From: Sporolactobacillus sp. Y61
Lineage (GTDB): Bacteria; Bacillota; Bacilli; Bacillales; Sporolactobacillaceae
Assembly: GCF_040529185.1 (NCBI RefSeq)
Contig: NZ_CP159510.1
Span: forward strand, 124,001 to 188,000
Length of the DNA: 64,000 nt
Direction of reading: 5' to 3'
Positions 1-9,083 of the stretch are shown here, piece by piece. Every line of letters begins with the position of its first letter. Position 1 is the stretch's first letter. The position numbers and the translations under genes were made by a program. The notes under the pieces are model-generated. The model was not told where the DNA came from. It worked only from the letters and a program-made list of their open reading frames with translations, and did no database searches.

Positions 1-586
1 TTTTCATTTTAGCATTTTTTCTATCGAGATGTTTTTTGCTGAAATAAGAAATCTTTCTTCCCTTCATAACAGGATCATTAATAAACTCTGAGAATTTAGT
101 GGCATCTATCTCTGCTAACAAATCACATGTTTGCAGCAATGCATCCTTCCAGTCTTTTGCTGGATACCGATTATTATTAAATGAAAACGCAACCACTTTT
201 TTATGGGTAAAATCTTCATAAAGGGTATGAGGTATTGAAGAATCAACTAAATAATTGGAATAGTTTGGTATGGATCTCCGTTCCTCTATTTCGCCTGGTT
301 CTTCTTCAGGCTCTTCTTCATCAATTTCAGCATCTATACTTATCGAAGTTGAATATTCATTGATTTTGTCCTGAATCTCTGACACTGATTTAGAAAACTC
401 CAGCAATTCCATACCTTTGTCATAATCTTTATTCTTAAGGAATTCTACAATAGTCGTATTTGTGCTACTCAGTAGTCCGTCTAAGGCAAGGTTTAGTAAA
501 TCCAATGCATCAGAGATTTCGGTCGCATCCTCTGGAAAGTATAGCTTGATAAAATCAATTAATCTGTTGATATCAATCTCAACCAT
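1..586 (-). CDS. Unknown acidic protein, 3' end cut by window edge
   Basis: An open frame on the minus strand starts with ATG at 584-586, preceded by a GGGGACGG stretch, and runs off the left edge, so only about 195 N-terminal residues are visible. The product is hydrophilic, with a Glu-rich linker near residues 95-115 (DEEEPEEEPGEIEE) followed by a basic segment rich in Lys. I see no signal peptide or membrane segment and do not recognise the family. It lies downstream, in the same direction, of a gene remnant at 677-807. Confidence is in the open frame, not in a function. Confidence 0.6.
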   Translation of the reverse strand, partial: MVEIDINRLIDFIKLYFPEDATEISDALDLLNLALDGLLSSTNTTIVEFLKNKDYDKGMELLEFSKSVSEIQDKINEYSTSISIDAEIDEEEPEEEPGEIEERRSIPNYSNYLVDSSIPHTLYEDFTHKKVVAFSFNNNRYPAKDWKDALLQTCDLLAEIDATKFSEFINDPVMKGRKISYFSKKHLDRKNAKMK

Positions 587-676
587 TTTACACCGTCCCC
601 TTTTCAACAAATGCATAATGATTATACCTTTTTGGTTCTATGATTTATCCCAAATATACATTCTCATTATGTCACT

Positions 677-807
677 CTAAGTAGTTTGGAAATCATAAAT
701 AGTCAATTCTTCGTTATTATCAAAGCCTTCTCGCACATATCTTTTTTCCTCATCATCCAAATCATTTATATGGCCAACAATTAATGCTTGCTGTTACAAC
801 TTTTCTG
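677..807 (-). pseudogene. 3' remnant of an unknown gene
   Basis: The minus strand encodes about 42 residues with ordinary protein character (KALIVGHINDLDDEEKRY, then EGFDNNEELTIYDF) ending at a TAG at 677-679. The frame has no start codon and is disrupted upstream by a stop near 810. It looks like the C-terminal tail of a lost protein; a resemblance to the ends of DUF4263 (Shedu-type) proteins is a weak impression only. Confidence 0.4.
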
Positions 808-867
808 CCATTCATGAACCACACTCCAAAACTTATCAATTTTTCCCAAAATTATAGATCACCGCCA

Positions 868-1686
868 CTAGTACTTTCTTAAATCAATCGAGCCTCTATT
901 CAACAATTTTTTCAGCCAAACTGTACAATCATGAAAAACGGTCTTGATATCCTTTGTTTCATTTCCGAAAACTCGTACGATAACTCCCTGGGTATTCAGT
1001 CGAGAAAAACCAATTCTGCAGGTTTCATGATAACGATCAAGGATTTCCATCAATTCTTCCGTTTTATTTTCTACTTTTTTATTGATCATGAATAATGTAC
1101 CTAAATGGGTGTAGCCCTCGAGAAAACCGGTATTCTTCATATACTGCATTTTAGGAATTAATGACAAATGATCTAGAACCACTAATTTCCCATCAACATA
1201 AATCTCGGTTTTCATTCGAATATTCCGGTATGGAAACAATTGATCATTGTCCGACCATCCAGGGGTAATCATATCCTCATACAAAAGCATTGCTTTAGTA
1301 GACATACGAATCACACTTTTTTGATAATAGGAAGCATCACGATAAGCGATGAGTGGTTCCGGTTTATATTCAAGTAAACTATCATCGTGCAGCTCAAAAA
1401 AATTCTCTTGATAGACGGTTTTTGTTGGCGTTCTATAAACTTTCGTCGCGGCCTGTGTTGTCAGAAGCAGTTCAGACCCGTCTTTTAAAACGACATCCAT
1501 TTTATACTTATCTTGGTCAACATAACCACCCCCAGGGTTAATGACAATGTAGCAAGCCTGACCGCTATTATCCAAATATAAAGGGCGCATCACTTTCAAT
1601 GCTCCCCGGAAATAAACAGATGAGGGTACTGTTTTCCCTTGTTTTCCGCTCATCTCCAGCCTTAACTCACCCGTCCATTCGCTCAT
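868..1686 (-). CDS. ureD: Urease accessory protein UreD (UreH)
   Basis: Last gene of the urease operon. UreD (UreH) is the scaffold that, with UreF and UreG, delivers nickel and CO2 to the apo-urease active site. The product is about 272 residues, the usual family size, and has the typical beta-rich pattern with the motif PGGGYVDQDKY. I choose ATG at 1684-1686 (MSEWTGEL...) because it is preceded by GAGGGG and leaves a 48-bp gap after ureG; the longer frame reaching 1734 would need an unusual N-terminus. No terminator hairpin is obvious after 868. Confidence 0.93.
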   Translation of the reverse strand: MSEWTGELRLEMSGKQGKTVPSSVYFRGALKVMRPLYLDNSGQACYIVINPGGGYVDQDKYKMDVVLKDGSELLLTTQAATKVYRTPTKTVYQENFFELHDDSLLEYKPEPLIAYRDASYYQKSVIRMSTKAMLLYEDMITPGWSDNDQLFPYRNIRMKTEIYVDGKLVVLDHLSLIPKMQYMKNTGFLEGYTHLGTLFMINKKVENKTEELMEILDRYHETCRIGFSRLNTQGVIVRVFGNETKDIKTVFHDCTVWLKKLLNRGSIDLRKY

Positions 1687-1734
1687 ATCCGCTATACCCC
1701 TCTTTATTGTCAACCATATATAGCACTTCCTCAC

Positions 1735-2346
1735 TTAATTCATCCCCGAGAGCATTGCATTATGATTCAGCCAATCGATAATTTCATTAAGTCCGGTGCC
1801 ATCCAGTAAATTCGTAAATACAAACGGTTTCTTCCCTCGAAAAATTTTAGTATCACGTGCCATGACATCCAGATTAGCGTGAACATATGGCACAAGATCT
1901 GTTTTATTAATAATAAACAGATCAGATTTTATCATCCCCTGCCCTCTCTTACGTGGGATTTTTTCACCTTGTGCCACATCAATAACATATATTGAAAAAT
2001 CCGCGAGTTCCGGGCTGAATGTTGCAGCTAGATTATCTCCGCCGCTTTCAACAAAAATCAATTCGAGATCCGGGTGATCTTTTTTTAGTGTTTCAATGGC
2101 TTCCACATTCATCGAGATATCTTCCCGAATCGCCGTATGCGGGCACCCGCCTGTTTCCACACCGACAATTCTGTCTTTTGACAGCACACCGCGTTTTATT
2201 AAAAACTCAGCATCTTCTTTAGTATAAATGTCATTTGTTACGACAGCCATGCTGAAATGATCTTTTAAATGATTTGTTAATTGATCGACAAGCATTGTTT
2301 TCCCAGCACCTACCGGACCACCGACCCCGATAATTACAGGTTCCAT
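1735..2346 (-). CDS. ureG: Urease accessory GTPase UreG
   Basis: A 203-residue SIMIBI-class GTPase that powers nickel insertion into urease. The P-loop GGPVGAGKT is at about residues 8-16, the nickel-binding CPH motif ([11 protein letters not shown]) near residue 67-77, and the base-recognition NKTD near residue 147. Length and motifs are all typical. It sits 20 bp after ureF and 48 bp before the chosen ureD start, in the normal order ureABCEFGD. Confidence 0.97.
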   Translation of the reverse strand: MEPVIIGVGGPVGAGKTMLVDQLTNHLKDHFSMAVVTNDIYTKEDAEFLIKRGVLSKDRIVGVETGGCPHTAIREDISMNVEAIETLKKDHPDLELIFVESGGDNLAATFSPELADFSIYVIDVAQGEKIPRKRGQGMIKSDLFIINKTDLVPYVHANLDVMARDTKIFRGKKPFVFTNLLDGTGLNEIIDWLNHNAMLSGMN

Positions 2347-2366
2347 AATAGTTTCCCTCCCACAAT

Positions 2367-3056
2367 TTAACTCATAAAAATTCTGACTGTCAGATGTTCA
2401 TGTCGCATCTGAGCTATCTCCAAACCAGGAGGAGTGGCTCCCAGGTCATCCATTGACAAGGATTTCATTTTCAACACAAGGTTTTCCAGTCTCTTTCCCA
2501 TATTCTGAAGCAAAAGCTGTCCTTCTGTCTGACCGAGTGGAATGCCCCTAACGGCATTTTGAATCAAGCTGGACGCTATACTGTACAAAAATGCCAATGT
2601 TGTCTCAAACTTATTTAGATCTAAAGAGTATCCAATGATAGCAAAAACAAGAGCGGGATGAGCCATCATTTGTCCTGCTTGAATCTTCTCCTCAAATTGA
2701 TCAAGTAGTGAATCAGGAAACAGTTTACGGCCCAAAGTCAAAAAACGGACACCAATTTTGCGATTAGCCTCGCGCACCTCCCGGGCTAATGCCATGGCTT
2801 CCAATCTCTCGCTCACCTTCAAAAAGGACGCATCATTTTGCGTTTTCAATGCTTCGCAGGCGAGAAAACAACCCAGACCATCTGATTTCAGCATCAATTC
2901 CCCAAAATAAACCGAAAGCCACTCACTCATCGTTTGCCTGTCTTTGATTTTTTCCTCCTGAATGTACGTTTCAAGTCCATAGGAATGGCTGAAGTTGCCA
3001 ATCGGAAAATTGGAATCAACTAATTGCATTAATGATAGAACTTGAGCATTATTCAT
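2367..3056 (-). CDS. ureF: Urease accessory protein UreF
   Basis: UreF is an all-helical chaperone that joins UreD and UreG in the urease activation complex. The characteristic opening is [21 protein letters not shown] take ATG at 3054-3056 (MNNAQVLSL), which overlaps the ureE stop by 8 bp and gives 229 residues, a normal length. The open frame extends upstream to 3182, but that extension lies inside ureE in another frame and has no UreF character. Confidence 0.95.
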   Translation of the reverse strand: MNNAQVLSLMQLVDSNFPIGNFSHSYGLETYIQEEKIKDRQTMSEWLSVYFGELMLKSDGLGCFLACEALKTQNDASFLKVSERLEAMALAREVREANRKIGVRFLTLGRKLFPDSLLDQFEEKIQAGQMMAHPALVFAIIGYSLDLNKFETTLAFLYSIASSLIQNAVRGIPLGQTEGQLLLQNMGKRLENLVLKMKSLSMDDLGATPPGLEIAQMRHEHLTVRIFMS

Positions 3057-3507
3057 GATGATGCCCAATATGCCGAAAAGCGGTATGAACCTTCCTTTTC
3101 TGGCGAATATAAGGAATCGATAATTCATTAAGAAGGTCTTCCACGAGATAGTCATACTGAACCAACATCTCATTCCCCTCAAACTGTACCGGTAAATGCC
3201 TGTTCCCTAACTGATAAGCGATTTTCCCCATTTCCTGTATAGAACCTGGGTGTATAGCGAGCACTTCTTCCGGTAGGACATCCACAATGATTAATTGATT
3301 GTCTTTCTGATACAAAATATCGCCTGTATGTAATTCCGTATGTGCAGAAAGACGGATTCCGATCTCACGTTCATGATCCGTTTTTACACGTTGAATACGT
3401 TTTAATAAATCACTACTTTCCAAAAACACCTTTTCAATATGAAAAGCTTTCTGTTTCTCAGGTAAAATTGTATTAATATTGCCTTTTATTTTTTCAATAA
3501 TCATCAT
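3049..3507 (-). CDS. ureE: Urease accessory metallochaperone UreE
   Basis: UreE binds Ni2+ and supplies it to the activation complex. The product of about 152 residues has the N-terminal peptide-binding-like domain, the nickel-binding segment around YQLGNRHLP, and ends in a short His-rich tail (FRHIGHHHE). Start is taken as the ATG pair at 3502-3507 ([10 protein letters not shown]); a TTG at 3550-3552 would add 15 untypical residues. A GAGGAGG near 3541 lies rather far upstream, so the exact start is uncertain. The gene is separated from ureC by a 190-bp gap holding a repeat-like element. Confidence 0.92.
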   Translation of the reverse strand: MMIIEKIKGNINTILPEKQKAFHIEKVFLESSDLLKRIQRVKTDHEREIGIRLSAHTELHTGDILYQKDNQLIIVDVLPEEVLAIHPGSIQEMGKIAYQLGNRHLPVQFEGNEMLVQYDYLVEDLLNELSIPYIRQKRKVHTAFRHIGHHHE

Positions 3508-3595
3508 CCAGCAACGATAAGTTAATACCGTCGCGCCCACCTCCTCAATCAAAAATACCCTAGTGAATCTCTCCGTTTATTTTCACTAAAAAAGT

Positions 3596-3740
3596 CCGTT
3601 CAAAAAGGAAGACAAAAAGAGCCGAGAAGGTCAAGGAAGCGCAGCTTAGAGCGCCGGATCGAATAACAGAAATACGTGAGGAGCGCATAAACAAGATAGC
3701 GATGAGATTCGACAGCAATTTGTCCCGGACTTTTTGAACA
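3596..3740. repeat. Repeat-like element with inverted ends between ureC and ureE
   Basis: This approximately 145-bp stretch fills the ureC-ureE gap and codes for nothing convincing. Its ends are inverted: GTTCAAAAAGGAAGACAAA near 3598 on the plus strand, and GTTCAAAAAGTCCGGGACAA when 3739 is read on the minus strand. It is purine-rich (GAGCCGAGAAGG..., GTGAGGAGCG). The form fits small multi-copy intergenic elements (MITE or bcr-like) seen in Bacilli. Only one copy is in this window, so repetitiveness is inferred. Confidence 0.5.
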
Positions 3741-3744
3741 CCCT

Positions 3745-5457
3745 CTAAAAAAGAAAATACCTCTGCGCCATAGACAATCGATCCAAGGGCTCGCATGTGA
3801 TCCGTTCTCCATCAACCGCAACGTCATAGGTTTGGGGATCAACCTTTATATCCGGTGTTTTATCGTTAAATTTCATATCTTTCTTTGACAAATTCCGAAT
3901 ACCCTCAACAGGCAAAACCTGCCTTTGAAGCCCTAATTGTCCCTTAAGATCATGGTCATAGGCATATCGGGAGACAAACGTTGCACATGTTGATGGCAGT
4001 GCTTTACCAAAAGAGCCAAACATCGGTCGATAGATACCCGGCTGCGGTGTTGGAATAGATGCATTTGCATCACCCATGATACTATAAGAAATCATCCCGC
4101 CCTTGATAATCTTATCAGGTTTCACACCAAAAAATTTAGGATCCCAGATCACCAGATCAGCCATCTTCCCAACTTCGACTGAACCGACATATTTAGAGAT
4201 GCCATGCGTAATCGCCGGATTGATTGTGTATTTCGAAACAAAGCGTTTTACTCGAGTGTTATCGCCGATCCCTTTGTCCTCACTTAATTTTCCCCGCTGT
4301 TTTTTCATCTTATCCGCAGTTTGCCACGTACGAATGATCGTTTCGCCGATTCGTCCCATGGCTTGCGAATCCGAACTGGTCATACTAATGACACCCATAT
4401 CATGCAGCACATCTTCTGCAGCAATCGTTTCCGGCCGAATACGAGAATCAGCAAACGCAATATCTTCTGGCACACTTGGATTCAAATGATGGCAAACCAT
4501 TAGCATATCTAAATGTTCATCAATCGTATTGACCGTGTAAGGCAAGGTTGGGTTGGTTGATGAAGGCAAAACATTGGAATAACTTGCTATTTTGATAATA
4601 TCCGGCGAATGGCCGCCGCCTGCGCCTTCCGTATGATAAGTATGGATAACACGATTTTTAAATGCTTCAACTGTGTGTTCCATGAACCCGCCTTCATTAA
4701 GTGTATCCGTATGAATAGCCACTTGAACATCATATTCATCAGCGACATTTAACGAATGATCTATAGCTGCAAAGGTTGCACCCCAATCCTCATGTACTTT
4801 AAGCCCAATAGCTCCTGCTCGGATCTGTTCAGCTAACGGTTCGTCTGCAGACGCATGTCCTTTTCCTAAGTAACCTAAATTAACCGGCAATCCTTCAGAA
4901 GCCTCAATCATTCGATGAAGATTCCATTCACCGGGCGTAATCGTCGTGGCATTTGTCCCTTCTGCCGGTCCTGTCCCGCCGCCAAGCAACGTTGTGATAC
5001 CGGCCATCAATGCAGTCTCTACCAGCTGGGGGCTGATAAAATGGACATGGGAATCAATCCCGCCGGCTGTTACGATCTTCCCTTCACCGGAGATCACTTC
5101 AGTTGATGCACCAATCATAATATCCACACCATCCATGACCAGCGGATTGCCCGCCTTACCAATCTTAAAAATATTACCATCACGAATAGCCAAATCCGCT
5201 TTGTAGATGCCTGTATAATCGACAACGACTGCATTTGTGATTACTAAATCGGGTACCTGATCGTTCCGGACAACAAGAGGATGCTGCCCCATACCGTCAC
5301 GGATCACTTTCCCACCACCGAAAACAATTTCATCTCCATAATGTGTATAATCCTTTTCAATCTCAATAAACAAATCCGTATCTGCTAAACGAATGGCATC
5401 GCCAACCGTCGGGCCATACAAACCTGCATATTGTTTTCGAGTCATTTTAAGAGACAT
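3745..5457 (-). CDS. ureC: Urease alpha subunit UreC
   Basis: Catalytic subunit of urease (urea + H2O to ammonia + carbamate), 570 residues, cytosolic. The di-nickel site is complete: HVH (His137/139), the carbamylated Lys220 in [12 protein letters not shown], His222, His249 (AIHTDTLN), His275 and Asp363. The mobile-flap Cys322 is present in [13 protein letters not shown]. The protein ends in the family-typical [11 protein letters not shown] at 5455-5457 directly follows the ureB TGA and has GGAGG upstream, so the longer frame to 5487 is rejected. Confidence 0.98.
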   Translation of the reverse strand: MSLKMTRKQYAGLYGPTVGDAIRLADTDLFIEIEKDYTHYGDEIVFGGGKVIRDGMGQHPLVVRNDQVPDLVITNAVVVDYTGIYKADLAIRDGNIFKIGKAGNPLVMDGVDIMIGASTEVISGEGKIVTAGGIDSHVHFISPQLVETALMAGITTLLGGGTGPAEGTNATTITPGEWNLHRMIEASEGLPVNLGYLGKGHASADEPLAEQIRAGAIGLKVHEDWGATFAAIDHSLNVADEYDVQVAIHTDTLNEGGFMEHTVEAFKNRVIHTYHTEGAGGGHSPDIIKIASYSNVLPSSTNPTLPYTVNTIDEHLDMLMVCHHLNPSVPEDIAFADSRIRPETIAAEDVLHDMGVISMTSSDSQAMGRIGETIIRTWQTADKMKKQRGKLSEDKGIGDNTRVKRFVSKYTINPAITHGISKYVGSVEVGKMADLVIWDPKFFGVKPDKIIKGGMISYSIMGDANASIPTPQPGIYRPMFGSFGKALPSTCATFVSRYAYDHDLKGQLGLQRQVLPVEGIRNLSKKDMKFNDKTPDIKVDPQTYDVAVDGERITCEPLDRLSMAQRYFLF

Positions 5458-5458
5458 A

Positions 5459-5779
5459 TCACTGCAAGCCTCCATCTGTTTTCCCATTTGTTTTATCGTT
5501 CAAGCCATATACTCTTTTCTCTCCGCCCAGCTCAACTAATTCAATCGTTTTACCATCACCCGGTTCAAAACGAACAGCTAGTCCAGCGGGAATATTCAAT
5601 CGATAGCCAAATGCCGCATTTCGATCAAATTTTAGCGCTTCATTGACCTCATAAAAGTGATGATGAGAACCTACCTGTATCGGACGATCTCCTCGATTGA
5701 ATACTTTCATTCGTTTCGTTTGATGACCTGTGTTACATTTAATCTCTCCTTCTTGTAACATATACTCTCCTGGAATCAC
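5459..5779 (-). CDS. ureB: Urease beta subunit UreB
   Basis: Structural beta subunit of urease, 106 residues, with the typical opening [13 protein letters not shown] and the motif [17 protein letters not shown]. It starts with GTG at 5777-5779, in frame with family homologues, and is preceded by GAGGAG. It lies 18 bp after ureA and abuts ureC, so translation of the three structural genes is probably coupled. Confidence 0.97.
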   Translation of the reverse strand: MIPGEYMLQEGEIKCNTGHQTKRMKVFNRGDRPIQVGSHHHFYEVNEALKFDRNAAFGYRLNIPAGLAVRFEPGDGKTIELVELGGEKRVYGLNDKTNGKTDGGLQ

Positions 5780-5797
5780 GCTGCATCTCTCCTCGCC

Positions 5798-6100
5798 TTA
5801 TCGAATAGGATCGTGAACCGTCACTAATTTTGTCCCGTCCGGAAAAGTTGCTTCAACCTGAACGTCGGATATCATCTCCGGAATGCCCTCCATGACATCT
5901 TCCCTTGCTAAAATTTGCATTCCATAAGACATCAGTTCAGCCACGCTCATACCGTCCCTTGCACCCTCCAAAATTTCATAGGTGATTAATGCTATCGCTT
6001 CGGGATAGTTGAGCTTAAGCCCCCGTTTTTTTCTCCTTCTCGCTAAATCGGCTGCCACAACAATGAGCAGTTTTTCCTTTTCTCTTTCCTGTAACCTCAT
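5798..6100 (-). CDS. ureA: Urease gamma subunit UreA
   Basis: First structural gene of the urease operon, 100 residues, full length. It has the family features [19 protein letters not shown] and ends [11 protein letters not shown] at 6098-6100 is preceded by AGGAGTG at 7-8 bp spacing. No nickel or urea transporter gene lies next to the operon. Before the IS256-type insertion, the 3' end of the sigma-54 regulator would have been only about 140 bp upstream in the same orientation. Confidence 0.97.
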   Translation of the reverse strand: MRLQEREKEKLLIVVAADLARRRKKRGLKLNYPEAIALITYEILEGARDGMSVAELMSYGMQILAREDVMEGIPEMISDVQVEATFPDGTKLVTVHDPIR

Positions 6101-6258
6101 ACTTTACACTCCTGTTCAGTAATTTAATTTCAAGAAACACTTATGACACCTAACATAACTAGTTAGCCATTCTTCTTACTGATTGATACAATCTCCATTA
6201 ATAAGTGGCAAAAAATAGCCGCATGATGCACCATGTTTACTTATATGACGATCTCTTA
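6101..6258 (-). promoter_or_regulatory. Upstream region of ureA
   Basis: About 150 bp between the IS256-type element and ureA. Read on the minus strand, TTGCCA (near 6210) and TATCAA 17 bp further on could be a weak sigma-A promoter; this is a reading by eye. The nearest -24/-12-like match has the wrong spacing, so I do not claim sigma-54 control of urease. No clear GlnR/TnrA box is seen. Confidence 0.3.
6251..6258. repeat. Target-site duplication, left copy (IS256-type)
   Basis: ATCTCTTA directly abuts the left inverted repeat and is repeated exactly at 7763-7770 beyond the right end. Removing the IS and one copy restores a continuous reading frame for the regulator's C-terminus (...NIEIKRSSYK-stop). 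Confidence 0.9.
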
Positions 6259-6307
6259 GGTCAAGTCTTTTTTTATGTGTAAATTATCTCAGCCAGGATA
6301 GGGTTGA

Positions 6308-7540
6308 TTATCCTGGATAAATGGCTGTCACTTTACTGGAATTAGCCACTTTGGGTTGTTTCGCTTTCCAGTCAAAATAGTCATCCATTCTCAGGTAGCG
6401 CCGGCCGTTCGACCACTTTTCGTCCTGCTCCATGAGAACAGAACCCATGAGGCGGATGACTGACTCGCGGTTAGGAAAAATACGAATGACCTGCTCCCGA
6501 CGGCGAAATTCTTCATTGAGGCGCTCCATACCGTTTGTCGTCCGCAGGCGGCGACGATACGGCTCCGGAAGTGAAAGGACTGCAGTGACATCATCAAAAG
6601 CTTCCTCCACCATTTCAGTCACTTTAGACGCTTTCTCCTGATAAGTATCCAGAAAAGACTGAAGGAGCGTACGAGCGGTTTCGATGTCTGGGGCGTGCAG
6701 AATCGCTTTTACCTGTTCAGCTCCTTCTCGCTGTAAATCATCTGGGAACCGATCGTTTACGTTGCGCAGAAAGTGAGCCTGGCACCGTTGCCATGTGGCT
6801 CCCTGAAACGCTTTTTGAACGGCACCGACGAGACCCCCATGATCATCACTGACAATCACATCGACGCCCTTCAGACCACGAGACTTCAGCCAATCGAAAT
6901 AGTTCTTCCACGCCTCCGTGCTTTCGCTGTCATCGACTTTCAGACCCAGAATCATGCGATACCCTTTCTCGTTGACGCCATAACTAATCAATACACCACG
7001 AGAACGAACACGGCCATTTTCACGCACCTTTGTATAAATCGCATCAACAAACAGAAACGGATAGCTGCCCTCCAGAGGGCGGTCATTCCAGCCATGGACC
7101 AGTGGATCCAGATGTCCGCAAAGATCCGATACGGTCGACTTCGAGAAGTCTGTGCCGCAAAGCTCTTCAGTGATGTGACTGACACGGCGTGTTGAAACCC
7201 CATTGATCACCATTTCCATCAAAGACAAAACGAGCGCTTGTTCACTGCGCTGATAGCGTTTAAAGAGATCGGTTGAAAAATGACCGTTGCGTAGTCGAGG
7301 AACGTTCAGCGAAAGCTTGCCCACACGGGTCGTTAGTTGGTGGGGATAGGAGCCGTTTCGGTAATCGGTCCGGGCCTCACTACGTTCATATTTTTCGGCT
7401 TTCAGTTGCTCACTGGCCTGCGCCTGAAGTACTTGATCTAAAATCGCCTCCAAAAGGGCATTCATGCCAGATTCTTTTGAATCGCCAAGAAATAATTGAT
7501 GCAAAAGTTGTTCATCTAGAGTAATATGTAGTTGAGCCAT
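6308..7540 (-). CDS. IS256-family transposase
   Basis: A 410-residue mutator-type transposase, intact and of normal length. It shows the RTDYRNGSY and RVGKLSLNVPRLRNG signatures of the N-terminal region, a catalytic core beginning FLFVDAIYTKVRENG (first Asp), VIVSDDHGGLVGAV (second Asp), the CQAHFLRN motif, and a C-terminal TTNGMERLNEEFRRRE containing the catalytic Glu. With clean ends and target duplications, the element is probably still functional. Confidence 0.97.
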   Translation of the reverse strand: MAQLHITLDEQLLHQLFLGDSKESGMNALLEAILDQVLQAQASEQLKAEKYERSEARTDYRNGSYPHQLTTRVGKLSLNVPRLRNGHFSTDLFKRYQRSEQALVLSLMEMVINGVSTRRVSHITEELCGTDFSKSTVSDLCGHLDPLVHGWNDRPLEGSYPFLFVDAIYTKVRENGRVRSRGVLISYGVNEKGYRMILGLKVDDSESTEAWKNYFDWLKSRGLKGVDVIVSDDHGGLVGAVQKAFQGATWQRCQAHFLRNVNDRFPDDLQREGAEQVKAILHAPDIETARTLLQSFLDTYQEKASKVTEMVEEAFDDVTAVLSLPEPYRRRLRTTNGMERLNEEFRRREQVIRIFPNRESVIRLMGSVLMEQDEKWSNGRRYLRMDDYFDWKAKQPKVANSSKVTAIYPG

Positions 7541-7657
7541 CCCTGAATCTCTCCTTTAGAATTTGGTTTTTGGTTAACTCTATTCTAACTGAGATGATGG
7601 GCTCCGGCTCATTTTCTATGAAAAAAATGACAGAGACGAGAGAGAAATGAAATCCCG

Positions 7658-7699
7658 CTGTTTTTTTGGAGGGGCTGGCCAGCCCCTCCAGAAAAACAG
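7658..7699. repeat. Long palindrome inside the IS256-type element
   Basis: Centred on GGAGGGGCTGGCCAGCCCCTCC (7668-7689), with T-rich and A-rich arms that also pair (CTGTTTTT at 7658, AAAAACAG at 7692). It lies between the right inverted repeat and the transposase start, so it is in the 5' leader of any transcript entering from outside. It could dampen read-through expression of the transposase; it lacks a 3' U-tract on either strand, so it is not a standard intrinsic terminator. Confidence 0.7.
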
Positions 7700-7760
7700 A
7701 TTCCCTGCTCACCATTTTCTCATATTCAGAAACCCTTTTTACACAATTATACGGACTCAA

Positions 7761-9071
7761 CTATCTCTTAATTTCAATATTGTATAAATGTAGTTTTTTA
7801 TATAACGTGGTTCGAGACATATTTAACCTTTTGGCCACTAGGCTAACATTGGAACCTGTTTCTTTTAAAGAATTAAGTATAACGTCCTTTTCAGATTCTG
7901 CAGAATCAATGACAATTTTTCGATCCCTATTCTCCATATTTTCATTAGGCGGTCGATAAATATAGGAATCAATATTGTGGGCGTCAATGGTTGTTTGGAA
8001 ATGTGACAAGTAATAACTTCGTTCGACAATATTGCCTAGTTCTCGAACATTCCCGGGCCATTGATGTTTTTGAAGAATTTCCAATGCCTCTTCTGAAAAC
8101 TTCTTTTTTGTGAGATATTTCCGATTTAATTTCTCCAAAAAATCCTGAGCTAACTCAGGTATATCATCTCGTCTTTCCCTTAAGGGAATTAACTCTAATT
8201 GAAACACATTTAAACGATAGTAAAGGTCTCGACGAAAATTACCTTTATAAGCGATTTCATCCATGATATTTTTATTTGTTGCAGCAATAATTCTTACATC
8301 AATCGGAATCGGTTTAAAGGATCCAATTCGTGTGACTTTCTTTTCTTGAAGGACTCGCAATAAAGTCGCTTGCAAATCCAGTGGCATTTCTCCAATCTCA
8401 TCTAAAAATACGGTACCTCCACTGGCTGTCTCGAATAAACCTGGTTTCCCTCCCTTCTTCGCACCGGTAAAAGCGCCATCAACATAGCCAAAAAACTCTG
8501 AATAAATCAGCTCCTTTGATATTGCGCCGCAGTTAACAGCCACAAACGGATTTTCTCTGCGCTCACTCTCATTGTGAATTGCATTTGCAAATAGTTCCTT
8601 TCCGGTACCACTCTCTCCAATGATGAGAACATTCGCATCTGTCTCAGCAGCCGTTCTAGCAATATTAATAGTGGTTACAAACTTACTGTTCATGCCAATA
8701 ATATCTTGAAATTTAATTATTTTATTCTCTTTGGAATTTTCTGCTTTTTTAATGTGAAAAGGTTTAATGTGGATAAGATCTGTATCCATGAAATGTTGAA
8801 GATTAATATCAAACACTTCATCTTCTACTCTCCTGCGTAAATGTTTTTCCATTGTACTGTCAAGGTGTTCTAAATGTTCGAGAAGAAGTTTAATTAATGA
8901 AGGTTTTTTACTCTGCAAATAATCAGCAACCACATTTGAAAAGATGATTTGTTGATTATGCACTAAAAAAAAGCCTTCGGTATTTTGATTCGTTTCCCTC
9001 TCCAAGATATTCTTAAACAGATTCAGTTTCTTTTGGACATTGATAAATTTAATAAAAGAATTGATAAACAT
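7761..9071 (-). CDS. 3' half of split sigma-54 activator (AAA+ and HTH)
   Basis: The open frame is 436 residues. Residues about 1-100 are linker or PAS-like ([14 protein letters not shown]). A sigma-54 AAA+ domain follows: Walker A GESGTGKE 152-159, the sigma-54 contact loop GAFTGA 199-204, Walker B VFLDEIGE 221-228. A Fis-type HTH ends the protein ([17 protein letters not shown]). The frame is open upstream of the ATG (...SSELDSLK) as far as the IS4-type element at 9084. Joined across that element it continues the sensor gene at 10695-12245, so the intact gene encoded about 955 residues. The last four residues were removed by the IS256-type insertion. Its presumed target is the divergent amiE operon. 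Whether this half is made and active without its sensor is unknown. Confidence 0.93.
   Translation of the reverse strand: MFINSFIKFINVQKKLNLFKNILERETNQNTEGFFLVHNQQIIFSNVVADYLQSKKPSLIKLLLEHLEHLDSTMEKHLRRRVEDEVFDINLQHFMDTDLIHIKPFHIKKAENSKENKIIKFQDIIGMNSKFVTTINIARTAAETDANVLIIGESGTGKELFANAIHNESERRENPFVAVNCGAISKELIYSEFFGYVDGAFTGAKKGGKPGLFETASGGTVFLDEIGEMPLDLQATLLRVLQEKKVTRIGSFKPIPIDVRIIAATNKNIMDEIAYKGNFRRDLYYRLNVFQLELIPLRERRDDIPELAQDFLEKLNRKYLTKKKFSEEALEILQKHQWPGNVRELGNIVERSYYLSHFQTTIDAHNIDSYIYRPPNENMENRDRKIVIDSAESEKDVILNSLKETGSNVSLVAKRLNMSRTTLYKKLHLYNIEIKR
7763..7770. repeat. Target-site duplication, right copy (IS256-type)
   Basis: Exact second copy of ATCTCTTA, lying inside the last codons of the regulator's 3' half. 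Confidence 0.9.
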
Positions 9072-9074
9072 TTT

Positions 9075-9083
9075 AAGCGAATC
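9075..9083. repeat. Target-site duplication, left copy (IS4-type)
   Basis: AAGCGAATC abuts the left end of the IS4-type element and recurs exactly at 10704-10712. On the coding strand it reads GATTCGCTT (Asp-Ser-Leu) in both regulator halves, in the same frame. Confidence 0.93.

Larger units (their letters stand above)
6259..7762 (-). mobile_element. Complete IS256-family insertion sequence
   Basis: A 1504-bp element bounded by imperfect 25-bp inverted repeats: left end GGTCAAGTCTTTTTTTATGT followed by GTAAA, right end read inward AGTTGAGTCCGTATAATTGT followed by GTAAA. It is flanked by the 8-bp direct repeat ATCTCTTA (6251-6258 and 7763-7770), as expected for IS256-type transposition. It carries one intact transposase gene. 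It inserted into the last codons of a sigma-54 regulator, replacing the final SSYK and stop with a stop codon formed at the junction. Confidence 0.93.

Noticed and set aside
4103..4489. Plus-strand frame of 128 codons inside ureC
   Set aside because: Antisense shadow of ureC with no ribosome site or family match.
6208..6221. Possible -24/-12 promoter for ureA (minus-strand GGCTATTTTTTGCC)
   Set aside because: The GG and GC are 9 bp apart, not 10, and the -24 box lacks the TGGCAC pattern, so sigma-54 control of urease is not supported.
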